From the NCBI GenBank assembly GCA_026122225.1, contig JANEZZ010002360.1, forward strand, positions 1,178,001-1,242,000: DNA of 64,000 bases, given 5' to 3'. Both the position numbers and the translations under genes were made by a program. The number at the start of each line of letters is the position of its first letter. Within the stretch, counting starts at the first letter, position 1. Below, piece by piece: positions 32,396 through 42,739 of this stretch. Origin of the DNA: Heloderma charlesbogerti. Taxonomy: Eukaryota > Chordata > Lepidosauria > Squamata > Helodermatidae. A model generated the notes under the pieces. It did no database searches and had not been told where the DNA came from. It saw nothing but the letters and a program-made list of their open reading frames with translations.

Positions 32396-34129
32396 GCTCC
32401 TCATGATAACAACAGATATTGAATATATCCAAACATTCTTCTCTGAATGCAACAATCTTCTAACTACACTTGTGGAAATACACAAAAAGGCTGCCTAGGG
32501 TTTCGAGACAAGGAACTGGAGACAAAGCCCAGTAAAGGCAGAGCTCAACCTGATAAACCAGCTGTGCAGATCACTGAAGGAAATGAGTGGGTGGCTAAGA
32601 GGGGGTTAAAAAGGGGGGGGCAGCACTATGGAAATGACAAAAAAAAACATGTAAAGGCTCCTCAGTGTAAGAAAATGGAGTACAAGAGTCTTTTTGAATT
32701 GCTCAATCAAAGCCCTGAGCAGAATATTCCCAATCAGAAAATAGAACTGAAATTAAGGAAGGAAGCTAGGAGAAATGAAAATAATTGTCACAATGCAATA
32801 CTACAGCCTGTCAAGATAGCTATCCACCCACCACAGCAGCCTGTACCTGTACGAACTCAGACCGAAGAACCCGATACACAGGAGCCATGCCTCCATGCTT
32901 CTCCAGGAGTAAAATCACCCCAGAAGAAGACCGTAAATGGACATACTTGAACTTAGTATTAAATCGTGAAAAGCTGGTCTTGTCAAATTACCCCAAAGTT
33001 AAGGGGAATGCAAACTGCATTTTTTGGAAATTTTGGATGCAGCTTTCCAGGGCTTGTTTGCCACAGCAGACGTAGTTCACATGGAATATTTGTATTTTAG
33101 CCACGTATCTCCTCACACAGTGGTAACCTTCAGCAGGCAGGGCAAAGCCAGACTCTTGTATGACTACAGGGTGTCACTCGCCAGAAGAAATATAGTAGTT
33201 TCAAGATAATTTGAAAATCAGGCACCCCCTCAGTCCTTGGGTGATTCTTCCATCTCACCCATCATAAGCAGCTTAGCTGAGGCGGCCAACAATTCAAAAA
33301 ATCTAATTGACTTCGGCTCTGTCATAGAATCATAGCATCATCAGACTGGAAGGGGCCTACAAGACCATCTAGTCCAACCCCCTGCCCAATGCAGGAAGAC
33401 TGATTCTGAGGCAGTCTCCCATTCAAATACTAACTGGGGCTGACCCTGCTTAGGTTCCAAGATCAGACGAGATCGGGCACATCCAGCCCTTTGCTCATTC
33501 TCCAGCCCTTTGCTCAAAGAAGCGTTTTCACCCCATAAAGATGCCGGGGCACAAGAGCAAGAGGCGAGCAAGAGGCGAGCAAAGGTGTTTGGGACCAAGA
33601 AGAAAAACACACTCCCAACATGGAGAAGGAATTTATCTTTTATAAGGAGGAGGAAATGTTAGCGGATTCCATTTCTGCCTTACCCCCAGCAGCCCATAAT
33701 GAAATAGTGATGAGAATAGAGCTCCCCCAAAACCCCTTGATAAATCTGCAGGTAGGGCAAACAGGACTTATCAACAAAGAGGGGGCCCTCGGGCAGCAGA
33801 GGCTGATTCTCATGCACCTCAGGAAACAAACTCAAAGTGTGTGGAAGGAGTGTGCCAGGATTCCCTGGGGCAAAGATATGTACCTTAAACCGCCAGGTGA
33901 CTGCAGAAATAAATCCTATAACAAATACAATTGAACAGAGTCACTCTGGGAGGGACTTAGTTACCATCACATCTAATGCTGATGCTAGTCCTGTGGCCCT
34001 GAAGCCTGCTATTTGGCTTCATAGGAGAACTTCAGATCAAGAGGAAATGGTCTCCTCAGCCAAGACAGCTGATCCTGCCATTTATTTAGCAGACGTCGTA
34101 TGCCAAGTATTCTCAAATGTGAGCAGGAT
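32396..34129 (+). mobile_element. Unclassified coding repeat, copy d (longest)
   Basis: Frames at 32447-32950, 33024-33209, 33620-33934 and 33837-34619 give the best view of the product. There is an N-terminal charged segment with KPSKGRAQPDKPAVQ, then CKKMEYKSLFELLNQSPEQN, a Pro-rich stretch (VRTQTEEPDTQEP), DAAFQGLFATADVVHMEYL, and MEKEFIFYKEEEMLADSISA. No RT, integrase or transposase signature is seen. A 5S SINE interrupts it. Confidence 0.6.
33322..33495 (-). mobile_element. 5S-rRNA-derived SINE, copy 2
   Basis: Same LINE-tail plus 5S-complement structure as 22731-22905 (GGCAGTCTCCCATTCAAATA, then GATCAGACGAGATCGGGC). Flanking sequence is also the same, so both descend from a single insertion carried along by repeat duplication. 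Confidence 0.85.
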
Positions 34130-35051
34130 GTGTCCGTCTATCGATGCAATTAATCACCTAGAGGATGGAATTGGGGCACTAAGGCCATGTACACAAATGA
34201 ATCATAACCAAGGGAGAAATCTGGGCCAATGTGACTCGCCACTGAGGCATCACAGGGATACAGCTAAAAGGGAGCCCCCGGAAGGGTCAAGATCTGGTGC
34301 CGTGGGTGAGAACACAGTGGCACTTGAATCTCATTCTCTCACCATTCTTACCTCTTGCCTGAGCAGTTTGGACTTAACTGATATACAGCCACAGAGAACA
34401 GACTTAGACAAAGGTGGCATACACTCCACAGAGCCCTTGACAGACCAGATACTTCCCCACGAGTGTCAGGCCCCTTGGTCTTCTCCCTTCGTAATCACAC
34501 ACTCCAGGATACCAGGCTTCAGGCTGGCTATTTTATTAGATAATGACCGCATTCTTGACAAATTCAAATCCTCAGAGACTCTCAGGCTACAAAGGAAAAC
34601 AGCTACTCCACACAATTAGGAATATCAATGGAGGAGCCCAGCTGGAATTAGAGATGTTCCCAACACTTTGAAACAAGAACTTGCCGGCTGGAATAACTTA
34701 AGGGGGGGGGATGCCCCTCCCTTACAGTTGTGCCATCCTATATTGGCTATCACATGTATCCAATCAGGGGAATGTCTGAGGTCTGCTTCTAACTTTTCCC
34801 GCTTTGCTCTGCACCGGACTCCAGCATCCTTCAGGTCACAGCCCACACTCTCCTCCTCCTCTGAGGCCTGTGGTCTCATGGAGGAGGAAAGGGGGTGGGG
34901 CTTCAGGTCGAGCCATCTGTGAGACAAGGTCCTGAGAAGAAGCCTATCTATATTTGAGCTTGCTAGGGAGGACATCTCCCCCAGTTCTGGCTGTTCCCAT
35001 CCTGAGTCTGAGCTGCAAACTATCTCCACATGCTCAGAATCATTCTTGACA
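34130..35051 (-). mobile_element. LTR-like module, copy d
   Basis: On the - strand it opens TGTCAAGAATGATTCTGAGC at 35051 and carries AATAAA (34532-34537). It is followed on the right by another start of the unclassified coding repeat. A long + strand open frame runs through part of it (33837-34619). Confidence 0.6.
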
Positions 35052-35460
35052 CCCTGATGATCAAGCAAACATGAAGGATCTCCCCAGCCAAAATGATACA
35101 ACAACTGGGGATAGCCTACCAATTGAAGGATGGCTCTTCTTGATAACAAAAGACATTGAACATATCCAGACGTTCCTATCTGAATGCAACGATCTTCTAA
35201 CTACACTTGTGGAAATACACAAAAAGGCTGGCCCAAGGTTTCGAGGCAAGGAACTGGAGACGAAGCCCAGTAAAGGCAGAGCTCAACCTGATCAACCACT
35301 GTGCAGAGCACTGAGGAAAGTGAGCGGGTGGCTAAGAGAGGGGTTAAAAAGAGGGGGGGAGGCAGCACCATTAGAAAGATGAAAAGCATTGAACATATAA
35401 AGGATCCACAGTGTAAGAAAATGGAGTTCAAGAGTCTTTTTGAACTGACTTCCAGTAGGA
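35052..35460 (+). mobile_element. Unclassified coding repeat, truncated copy
   Basis: Begins AAGCAAACATGAAGGATC and reads TKDIEHIQTFLSECNDLL, GKELETKPSKGRAQPDQP and CKKMEFKSLFELTSSRS, then leaves the repeat. Confidence 0.6.
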
Positions 35461-36346
35461 GCCATGTCACCCTGGCAAGTGTCCTTCAGAGGCTATGCAG
35501 GTCACCTCCTCAAACAGCTTTTAAAAGGTTGAAAAAACATTTCATCTTCCCCTGGAATTAAAAGGGGAAGCTAGAGGATCATTTCGATAAGATCTTGGAA
35601 GAACAACTCCTTTTGCGGAGCAGCAGAAGAGACGGACTCGAAGGTCAGTTTTCTGGAGCGTCGTCTACTCAAAGCTGTTTTGAAACTCCCATGTAATTAG
35701 AAGACTTCAAGGCTGATGAATTCCAAAAGTATTTATGAATTAAAAATACCAACAATATCTGAGGACCTGCTAAATCTGTTGAAGTGACTGTTGGTTTGTA
35801 ATTATACTTGCTTGCTTGCTTTACGGAAGACGAGGATGGCAATTTACCAAGGCGAGAAATCAGGCAAGACAAATGAATCTGCTATATCGTATCAAATATC
35901 CTGCTATATTATTCATTCCTTTTGAAGGCCAGATGAAAAAGATTTTAAATCATGACATGGGAACTTTTCAGTTTCTTCTTCTTCTTCGTATTTATTTGGG
36001 TTATAAGGTCCGGGCAGTACGCCAGTCCAAAGGACTGTTTACATATATCCCCCCTTTTTTTCTCTCTTTTTCTTACTTCTTCTTTTTTACATTGGACATG
36101 ATATACTGTATCATAAAATCCCTGTTTGTGTGTGTATAGGTATGTAAACATTCATATATAGATTTAGAAATGACACTGACAATGAAATAAAATATAGGTA
36201 GCATAAAGTTATTATTATTATTTATCCTTTTTAATTTCCATCCTTTTTTATTATTATTACTATCATTATTATGAGATTTTGATTAGTAATATTTTTGGCT
36301 GGTTAAATAGTTACACTTTACTATTATATGTTAACTGAAGAGCAAT
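35461..36346. other. AT-rich region, no recognised feature
   Basis: Contains T-rich and TTATTATTATT tracts near 36060 and 36205-36275. No gene or known repeat recognised. Confidence 0.45.
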
Positions 36347-37328
36347 TAGGGGTGGACGAAAGTCACTTACCTGTCGTCGAAGGCCGTTCGCGGTGGGGGG
36401 GAGCGCTTTGCTGCTCCCCCCGCGAAGATCAGGCCGGGGGGGGGAGGCTTCCTGCCTCACCCGGCCGAAATTCAGGCCGGGGGGGAGGCTTCCCGCCTCG
36501 CCCGGCCGAAATTCAGGCCGGGGAGGAGGCTTGCCGCCTCGCCCGGCCGTGAACGCGAAAGTAAAACAAAAAACAAAAAAAACGCCCCCTGATAGGCTAC
36601 GTGACGATTCACGTAGCCTATCATGGCTAGATCTGCAAAGTCAGCCGTGATAGGCTACGTGAATCGTCACGTAGCCTATCACGGGTGACTTTAAAAAAAA
36701 AAAAAAAAAGCGCGTACGCGAATGGCGGCCCCCATAGGGAGCCGCCATTCGCGTTCCTTATTTAGTGGCTGTAGTCTACGTAAATGTTTACGTAGACTAC
36801 GGCGAAAATAAGGGCAACGCAAATAGCGTTGCCCTTATTTTCGCCGTAGTCTACGTAAACATTTACATAGACGACAGCGACCAAATAAGGAACGGGAATG
36901 GCGGCTCCCTATGGGGGCCGCCACTATCCGTACACTCTTTTTTTTTTATTTTTTAAGTCACCCGTGGTAGGCTACGTGACGATTCACGTAGCCTATCACG
37001 GCTGACTTTGCAGATCTAGCCGTGATAGGCTACGTGAATCGTCACGTAGCCTATCAGGGGGCGTTTTTTTTTCTTTTCTTTCATTACAATGGCGGCGGTG
37101 GCAGCCAGTCAAAAGACCGGCTGCCGCTCCTGCCTCGCTCGAACACCCGCCGAACCGCCGGCCGGACCAGCCACCGGGAGGGACATTCACAAAAGGTAAG
37201 TCCCGTCCCGGGGGGTGTGGGGGGCGGGGGGGTGTGCGGATGATTTCTCACTGAAACTTGTTCGGGGGGCCGAACGCGTTGGCGCTCGGCCCCCCGAAGT
37301 TTCGGGGAGAAATTCTCCGCCATCCCTA
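36347..37328. mobile_element. Palindromic hAT-like element, end A to end B, full length (reference copy)
   Basis: 982 bp. A perfect 8-bp duplication AGAGCAAT lies at 36339-36346 and 37329-37336. It has end A with ACTTACCT (36365-36372) and three tandem GAAATTCAGGCCGG units. Next are the paired palindromes, an A-tract and the GCGAATGGCGGC hairpin. The centre is at about 36823 (AACGC-AAATA-GCGTT). The mirror series follows, then AGGTAAGT (37194-37201) and end B. It is almost unbroken, so probably a young copy. Confidence 0.97.
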
Positions 37329-37715
37329 AGAGCAATATATGGTTATTGGAAATGAATTCTAGGCTTGCTCCCTTGCTGTAAGACTGAAGATAGGATATTG
37401 AAATGTAAGGTTGATTATCAATGCTGTACTGAATTGTAATATTGGCAATGTTATAGGTATAACTTTTAAGTAGAATGATATTTGAAATTTGTGAGTAATG
37501 CAGTTTAAATTTAATCCTTTTAAGTAACTTTTTATATTTTTTATTTTTCTTGCTTGCTTTCTTCTTCCTTTTCCTTCTTCTGTGCTTTTTATTCTTTTTT
37601 GTTATTGCTGTGTCCTCATAGGAATACTGTATTGTTGGAAACTGTAGACAATGACTAGGTTGTTGGTACTGTTTATTTCATTTATAAAGATAAAAAATAG
37701 AATAAAAAGCATAAA
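37329..37715. other. AT-rich region, no recognised feature
   Basis: No coding or repeat signal recognised apart from T-rich tracts. Confidence 0.4.
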
Positions 37716-37839
37716 AAAGAGTCTTTTTGAACTGCTGTATCAAAGCCCCAAGCAGGATAGTCCCAATCAGAAAATGGAACTGAGATTAAGGAAGGAAGCT
37801 ATGAAAAATGCAAATGATTATGACAATGCAATACTACAC
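37716..37839 (+). mobile_element. Unclassified coding repeat fragment
   Basis: AAAGAGTCTTTTTGAACTGC through the TACTACAC site; resumes at 38806 and runs to the GTAAAATC site at 38923. Each of the two sites carries its own hAT-like insertion. Confidence 0.6.
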
Positions 37840-38805
37840 TAGGGGTGGACGAAAGTCGCTTACCTGTCGTCGAAGGCCGTTCGCGGTGGGGGGGAGTGCT
37901 TCGCTGGTCCCCCCGCGAAGTTCAGGCCGGGGGGGGAGGCTTCCCGCCTCACCCGGCCGAAATTCAGGCCGGGGGGAAGGCTTCCCGCCTCGCCCGGCCG
38001 AAATTCAGGCCGAGGAGGAGGCTTCCCGCCTCGCCTGGCCGCGAACGCGGAAGTAAAAAAAAAAAAAAAAGCCCCCTGATAGGCTACGTGACGATTCACG
38101 TAGCCTATCACGGCTAGATCTGCAAAGTCAGCCGTGATAGGCTACGTGAATTGTCACGTAGCCTATCACGGGTGACTTTAAAAAAAAAAAAAAGCGCGTA
38201 CGCGAATGGCGGCCCCCATAGGGAGCCGCCATTCGCGTTCCTTATTTAGTGGCTGTCGTCTACGTAAATGTTTACGTAGACTACGGCGAAAATAAGGGCA
38301 ACGCAAATAGCGTTGCCCTTATTTTCGCCGTAGTCTACGTAAACATTTACGTAGACGACAGCCACCAAATAAGGAACGGGAATGGCGGCTCCTTATGGGG
38401 GCCACCATTATCCGTACACACTTTTTTTTTTAAGTCACCCGGGATAGGCTACGTGACGATTCACGTAGCCTATCACAGCTGACTTTGCAAATCTAGCCGT
38501 GATAGGCTACGTGAATCGTCACACAGCCTATCAGGGGACGTGTTTTGTTTTTTTTCTTTCATTGCAATGGCGGGGGCGGCAGCCGGTCGAAAGACCGGCT
38601 GCCGCTCCCGCCCCGCTCGAACACCGGATGAACCGCCAGCCGGACCCGCCGCCGGGAGGGACATTCAGGGAAGGTAAGTCCCGTCCCGGGGGGGTGCGGG
38701 GTGCGGGGGGGTGCGGAGGATTTCTCACCGAAACTTGTTTGGGGGGCCGAACGCGTTGGCGCTCGGCCCCCCGAAGTTTCGGGGAGAAATTCTCCGCCAT
38801 CCCTA
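37840..38805. mobile_element. Palindromic hAT-like element, end A to end B, full length
   Basis: 966 bp. A perfect 8-bp duplication TACTACAC lies at 37832-37839 and 38806-38813. Homologous empty sites are at 22215-22222 and 32799-32806. Very similar to the 36347 copy; centre near 38307. Confidence 0.97.
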
Positions 38806-38923
38806 TACTACACCCTGTCAAGGTAGCAATCCACCCACCACAGCCCCTTTCACCTGTATGAATGCGGACCCAAGTACCCGATATGCAGGAGCCATGCCTC
38901 CATGCTTCTCTGGGAGTAAAATC
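38806..38923 (+). mobile_element. Unclassified coding repeat fragment, continuation
   Basis: Continues the 37716-37839 fragment from the TACTACAC duplication (CCTGTCAAGGTAGCAATCCA) to the GTAAAATC site, where the next hAT-like element starts. Confidence 0.6.
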
Positions 38924-39302
38924 TAGGGATGTCTGAGAATTCTGCCATGGATCTCGGTGAGGCTGAATGCCAGTGCATTTGCCCCCCCCAAATTCTCTGA
39001 ATTGAAATTCTCTGCTCCCCCGCCCCCCTCAGGATGGGACTTACCTCCTTCGAATGTCCCTCTTGGCGGCAGGTCCCGGCGGCGTTTCGGTGGGGGCGGG
39101 GGTGGTGGCCTGTCTTCCAATCGGCTGCCCCCGCCGCCATTGCAAAGTAAAGTAAAAAAACAACACACACACATGATAGGCTACGTAACGATTTACGTAG
39201 CCTATCACGGCTAGATTTTCAAAGTCAGCCATGATAGGCCATGTAAATCTTTACGTAGCCTATCACGGCTGACTTTGAAAAAAAAAAAAAGTGCGTATGC
39301 AA
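38924..39302. mobile_element. Palindromic hAT-like element, outer copy, left part
   Basis: Begins TAGGGATGTCTGAGAATT at the same GTAAAATC position that carries the 24642 element in another repeat copy. End B and two GATAGGCT-type palindromes are present. At 39303 a second element starts inside the GCGTATGCAA hairpin. The right part is lost. Confidence 0.85.
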
Positions 39303-39766
39303 TAGGGATGTACGAAAGTCACTTACCTGGTCTCGCAGCTTGCTTCGCAGTGGGGGGGAGGTGCTTCGCTTCTCCCCCCGAAGTTCAGGCCAGGGGGGAG
39401 GCTTCCCGCCTCGCCTGGCCGAAATTCAGGCCGGGGGGGAGGCTTCCCGCCTCGCCTGGCCGAAATTCAGGCCGGGGAGAAGCGCCCCGTCTCCCCGGCG
39501 GCGACCTTCAAAAGAAAAGTAAAAAAAAAAAAAGCCCCGTGATAGGCTACGTAACGATTTATGTAGCCTATCATGGCTAGATCTGCAAAGTCAGCCATGA
39601 TAGGCTACGTTAATCATCACGTAGCCTATCACGGGTGACTTTTAAAAAAAAAAAAGCGCATACGCAAATGGCGGCCCCCATAGGGAGCCACCATTTGCGT
39701 TCCTTATTTGGTCCCTGTAGTCTACGTAAAGATTTACGTAGACTACGGCGAAAATAAGGGCAACGA
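39303..39766. mobile_element. Palindromic hAT-like element, nested, right-truncated by BovB
   Basis: TAGGGATGTACGAAAGTCAC with three tandem subterminal units, paired palindromes, the CAAATGGCGGC hairpin and one TACGTAAAGATT palindrome. It stops at GGGCAACG, where a BovB 3' end begins. Confidence 0.85.
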
Positions 39767-39885
39767 ATATGGACTTGAGCACGCTCTGGGAGAGAGTGGA
39801 GGACAGGAAGGCCTGGCGTGCTATAGTCCATGGGGTCATGAAAAGTCAGACATGACTGAATGACTGAACAACAACAACAACAATA
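39767..39885 (+). mobile_element. RTE-BovB 3' end with (CAA)n tail
   Basis: ATATGGACTTGAGCACGCTC through GTCCATGGGGTCATGAAAAG to a GAACAACAACAACAACAATA tail: a 5'-truncated BovB (or BovB-tailed SINE) insertion. Confidence 0.85.
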
Positions 39886-40153
39886 CATAAAGAACTTTCT
39901 CAACAAACATCAATCCTTTGGTTTAATTTTGCTCCTGATAAAAACAGAGAAAGCAAATACTATGCAAGAACTATCATACCTTAATTGCATTATGTGGTAG
40001 GCCATTGAGGAGTCCCTGGTAGATCTCTGAAGATTAACTGAAATGTAATTAAGTAAAAATTAAAAACATTTATAGGAGAGACCATTGACCATTGTACAGA
40101 CACAAACATGTGCTGTATTATCCAATGGAAACCCTTTCCGCTAAGGTCACGGA
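39886..40153. other. Intergenic, no recognised feature
   Basis: If the - strand V2R exon at 40154-40286 ever had a seven-helix exon downstream, it would be here or further left. No trace is visible. Confidence 0.4.
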
Positions 40154-40286
40154 CTTTCCTAAGTGGAAATGGTCCCTTCTGCACATGGAGCACAAGCATA
40201 GCAGCAAATTGGCTATCCTTCTTGACTTGAACCTCCTTGGCATATTCAGGGTGGCAGCTTTTGACACACCTGGGAAGAGGCCCAAT
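40154..40286 (-). pseudogene. V2R vomeronasal receptor Cys-rich exon, decayed
   Basis: On the - strand an acceptor-like TTTATTGTTAG precedes a reading GPLPRCVKSCHPEYAKEVQ, clearly related to the Cys-rich linker exon at 50624-50750. About five extra bases after GAGGTTCAA shift the frame. The [15 protein letters not shown] block then continues in the new frame to a TAG where the intact pattern has CAG, and the splice donor is lost. This exon would link the ligand-binding lobe to the membrane domain of the pheromone receptor. No other exon of this copy is seen. It is a dead relic in the opposite orientation to the other V2R. Confidence 0.85.
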
Positions 40287-40492
40287 CTAACAATAAAGAG
40301 AAGGAGCATGGAGGGAAAAGTGTGAAGAGTTTTTGTGTCTCTGGAAATGAATACTAGATTTTGGAAAGGAGAACCCAATAAGAACTCAAGTCCTCATGAG
40401 CCCAGGTGGCACCGGGTGCTTCTTTCAGGGAACCACTATTTATGTGCCACAGCATGGCAGGGAACCTCTTTGTACTGCTGGTTTGTATCAAC

Positions 40493-41423
40493 TAGGGATG
40501 GCAGAGAATTCCACCACGGATTTCAGTGAGTCCGAATGCACTGGCATTCGGCCCCCCGAAACCCGTGGCGGAACGGCCTCCCACCCCCAGTCCCCCCACG
40601 GAATCCCCCTGGGACGAAGCTTACCTGGGGCAGATGTTCCGGACGGCGGCGGCTCCGGCAGTGGTGGCAGCGGCTGGTCTTTCGACTGGCTGCCACGGAC
40701 GCATTTCCATTTTGGTCTTTGCTGTGATAGACTACGAAAGTCTTTACGTAGCCTATCATGGCAAGCCAAGCAAAAAAACACACAAAAAAGGTGTATGCAA
40801 ATGGCGGTGGCTACGGCGGCCGCCATTTGTGTTCCCTATTTTTTGCCGTTTTATCCTACGTAAATATTTACATAGGCAATTACGGTAAAAAAAAGGGAAC
40901 TGCAAATAGCATAGTGGGTGCTATTTGCATTCTTTTACCCCCCACCATTTTATCCTATGTAAATATTTATGTAGGCTTTTACGGCGAAAAATAAAAACGC
41001 AAATAGCGCCCACAAAGCTATTTGCAGTTCCCTTTTTTTCGCCGTTAAAGCCTACATAAATATTTACGTAGGATAAAACGGCGAAAAATAGGGAACACAA
41101 ATGGCGGCCACCATAGCCGCCGCCATTTGCGTATGCCTTTTTTGGGGGGGGGCATGCCATGATAGGTTACGTAAATACTTACCTAGCCTATCACGGGCTA
41201 CCATAGGGACGCAAATGGCATCCCCTACTCAGGACACCATTTGCATCTGCAGCAGCCCGGCAACGGATGGAGGCCCCGCTGCGGGTTGGCCCAGCTAGCG
41301 GCTCCACAGCCTGGCCACGGAGTGGAGCCGGCCGGGCAGGATTCCGGGGGGGGAGGGACGGAGCGCCTCCCCCCCACCGCGAATCAATTCCGCGAAAAGG
41401 TAAGTGACTTTCGTACATCCCTA
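40493..41423. mobile_element. Palindromic hAT-like element, end B to end A, divergent interior
   Basis: 931 bp. A perfect 8-bp duplication GTATCAAC lies at 40485-40492 and 41424-41431. The interior keeps the design but with a different core palindrome (TTTTATCCTACGTAAATATT) and the central AAATAGCGCCCACAAAGCTATTT. Donor motifs are CTTACCTG (left) and AGGTAAGT (right). Confidence 0.96.
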
Positions 41424-41658
41424 GTATCAACAGAAACAGACTGTTGGTTTGTATTAAATGTCCTCAAGAAATGTATAGAACTAAAAGATGTAAGTTAAAA
41501 TAATAAAAAGAACTAAAATACAATCCTGAAATAACATAAATTATGGAGAGCGGCAATTAAATAGAAACCATAAAAGTGGTTACTGTCAGATTGCAATCCT
41601 TATGTTACATATGAAGCAGATTCCTTTGCTTCAGTTTCAAAACATATTGTGTAGTCAC

Positions 41659-42158
41659 TAGGGATGGACAGATTCACCTCCATCTGGGGTCACTGGTCAC
41701 TTGCTGAGCTGCTGCCTCCACCTCCTTGCTGCACCGTGCAAGCCCTTCGATGGCTCGTGGTGCGACTGGCAAGCGCAACGGGGCTGCATGCTCCTCCCAC
41801 AAGCCATCATTTTGCATGGAAATGGCGGCTCAGGTCTTTCCGTAACAGCAATGTTGTGGAGATTGTGGTCGTAAAGGGGTGATCTATGCAACATTACAAG
41901 TGTGAATGGCCCATTCACACCTGTAATGTTGCTTAGATCACCCCTTCGTTGCTGAAATCCATGCAAATTGAAATTCCAGAAAAACTTGAGTCATCACTTC
42001 TACACAAAATGGTGGCTCAGAGAAGGAGAGGGCAGCTGTTGGATGGTTGCAGACCATGTGGCGCTCACAGAAGCAGTCCATGAATGGGGTCTGGGGGGCC
42101 AAGCGAGGGGGGAGTCCATCAGACACCACCCCCATATGAGGCACTCCTCACATCACCT
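41659..42158. mobile_element. Second hAT-like family, 500 bp
   Basis: Starts TAGGGATGGACAGATTCACC and ends CTCACATCACCT. A perfect 8-bp duplication GTAGTCAC lies at 41651-41658 and 42159-42166. The interior is unrelated to the main family but also palindromic: GCAACATTACAAGTGTGAAT versus ATTCACACCTGTAATGTTGC near 41889-41934. Confidence 0.75.
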
Positions 42159-42417
42159 GTAGTCACTCTGAATGCTAATGCAGTTGACTGTGCAGATGTG
42201 TTAACTAGACTCATGTTTTATGGTCTGATATTACATGTTTGTTTGTTTTTTAACTAAGCTATGTTGATTGGCTATTACTCATTTCCAATAAAATGTGTAA
42301 GTGAGAGTGAGTGAGCAGTAGGCCTGATTATGAACTCTCACGCATGTCTCTTGGTCTTACTATGAATAACTCATAGTACACAGTTAAGCAGTTGAATTTA
42401 CTTCTATAGGGTGTAGG

Positions 42418-42700
42418 GATGGCCACCAATTTGGATGGCTTTCAAAGGGGATTGGACAAAGGCCATCTATGGCTAATAGTACTGATGGCTATATGCCACT
42501 TCAAGTATCAGAGGCAGTATGCCTATGCACACCAGTAGCAGGGGAACATAGGTGGGAGGGTCCTGTTGTACTCAACAGGATTTTTAATGCTGTTCTGGGT
42601 TTTTAATAGGTAGCCAGATTGCTACTGTGTGAAGAGAATGCTCAACTAAATGGACCTTGGTTTGATCCTCCATGGCACTTCTTACATTCTTATGAGTCTC
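42418..42700 (+). mobile_element. CR1/L2-like reptile interspersed repeat
   Basis: GGATGGCCACCAATTTGGAT, then TCAGAGGCAGTATGCCTATG and AAATGGACCTTGGTTTGATC match by recall a very common squamate repeat. The exact family name is not certain. Confidence 0.65.
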
Positions 42701-42739
42701 ATCAGACTTTCATTCTAGCCATCTCCCAGCCTGTTTCAT

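Noticed and set aside
33837..34619. A 260-codon frame as a host gene
   Set aside because: It runs across the unclassified repeat and into the LTR-like module, and recurs in broken form at 23.2-23.9 kb and 29.2-29.7 kb.
36588..37060. CRISPR array or tandem satellite, because of short repeats with spacers
   Set aside because: The repeats are hairpins in mirrored order within transposon copies that have target duplications. The genome is vertebrate and there are no cas genes.
38924..39766. Single full-length hAT-like element
   Set aside because: A second TAGGGATGTACG start at 39303 and the BovB tail at 39767 show two truncated, nested copies rather than one.
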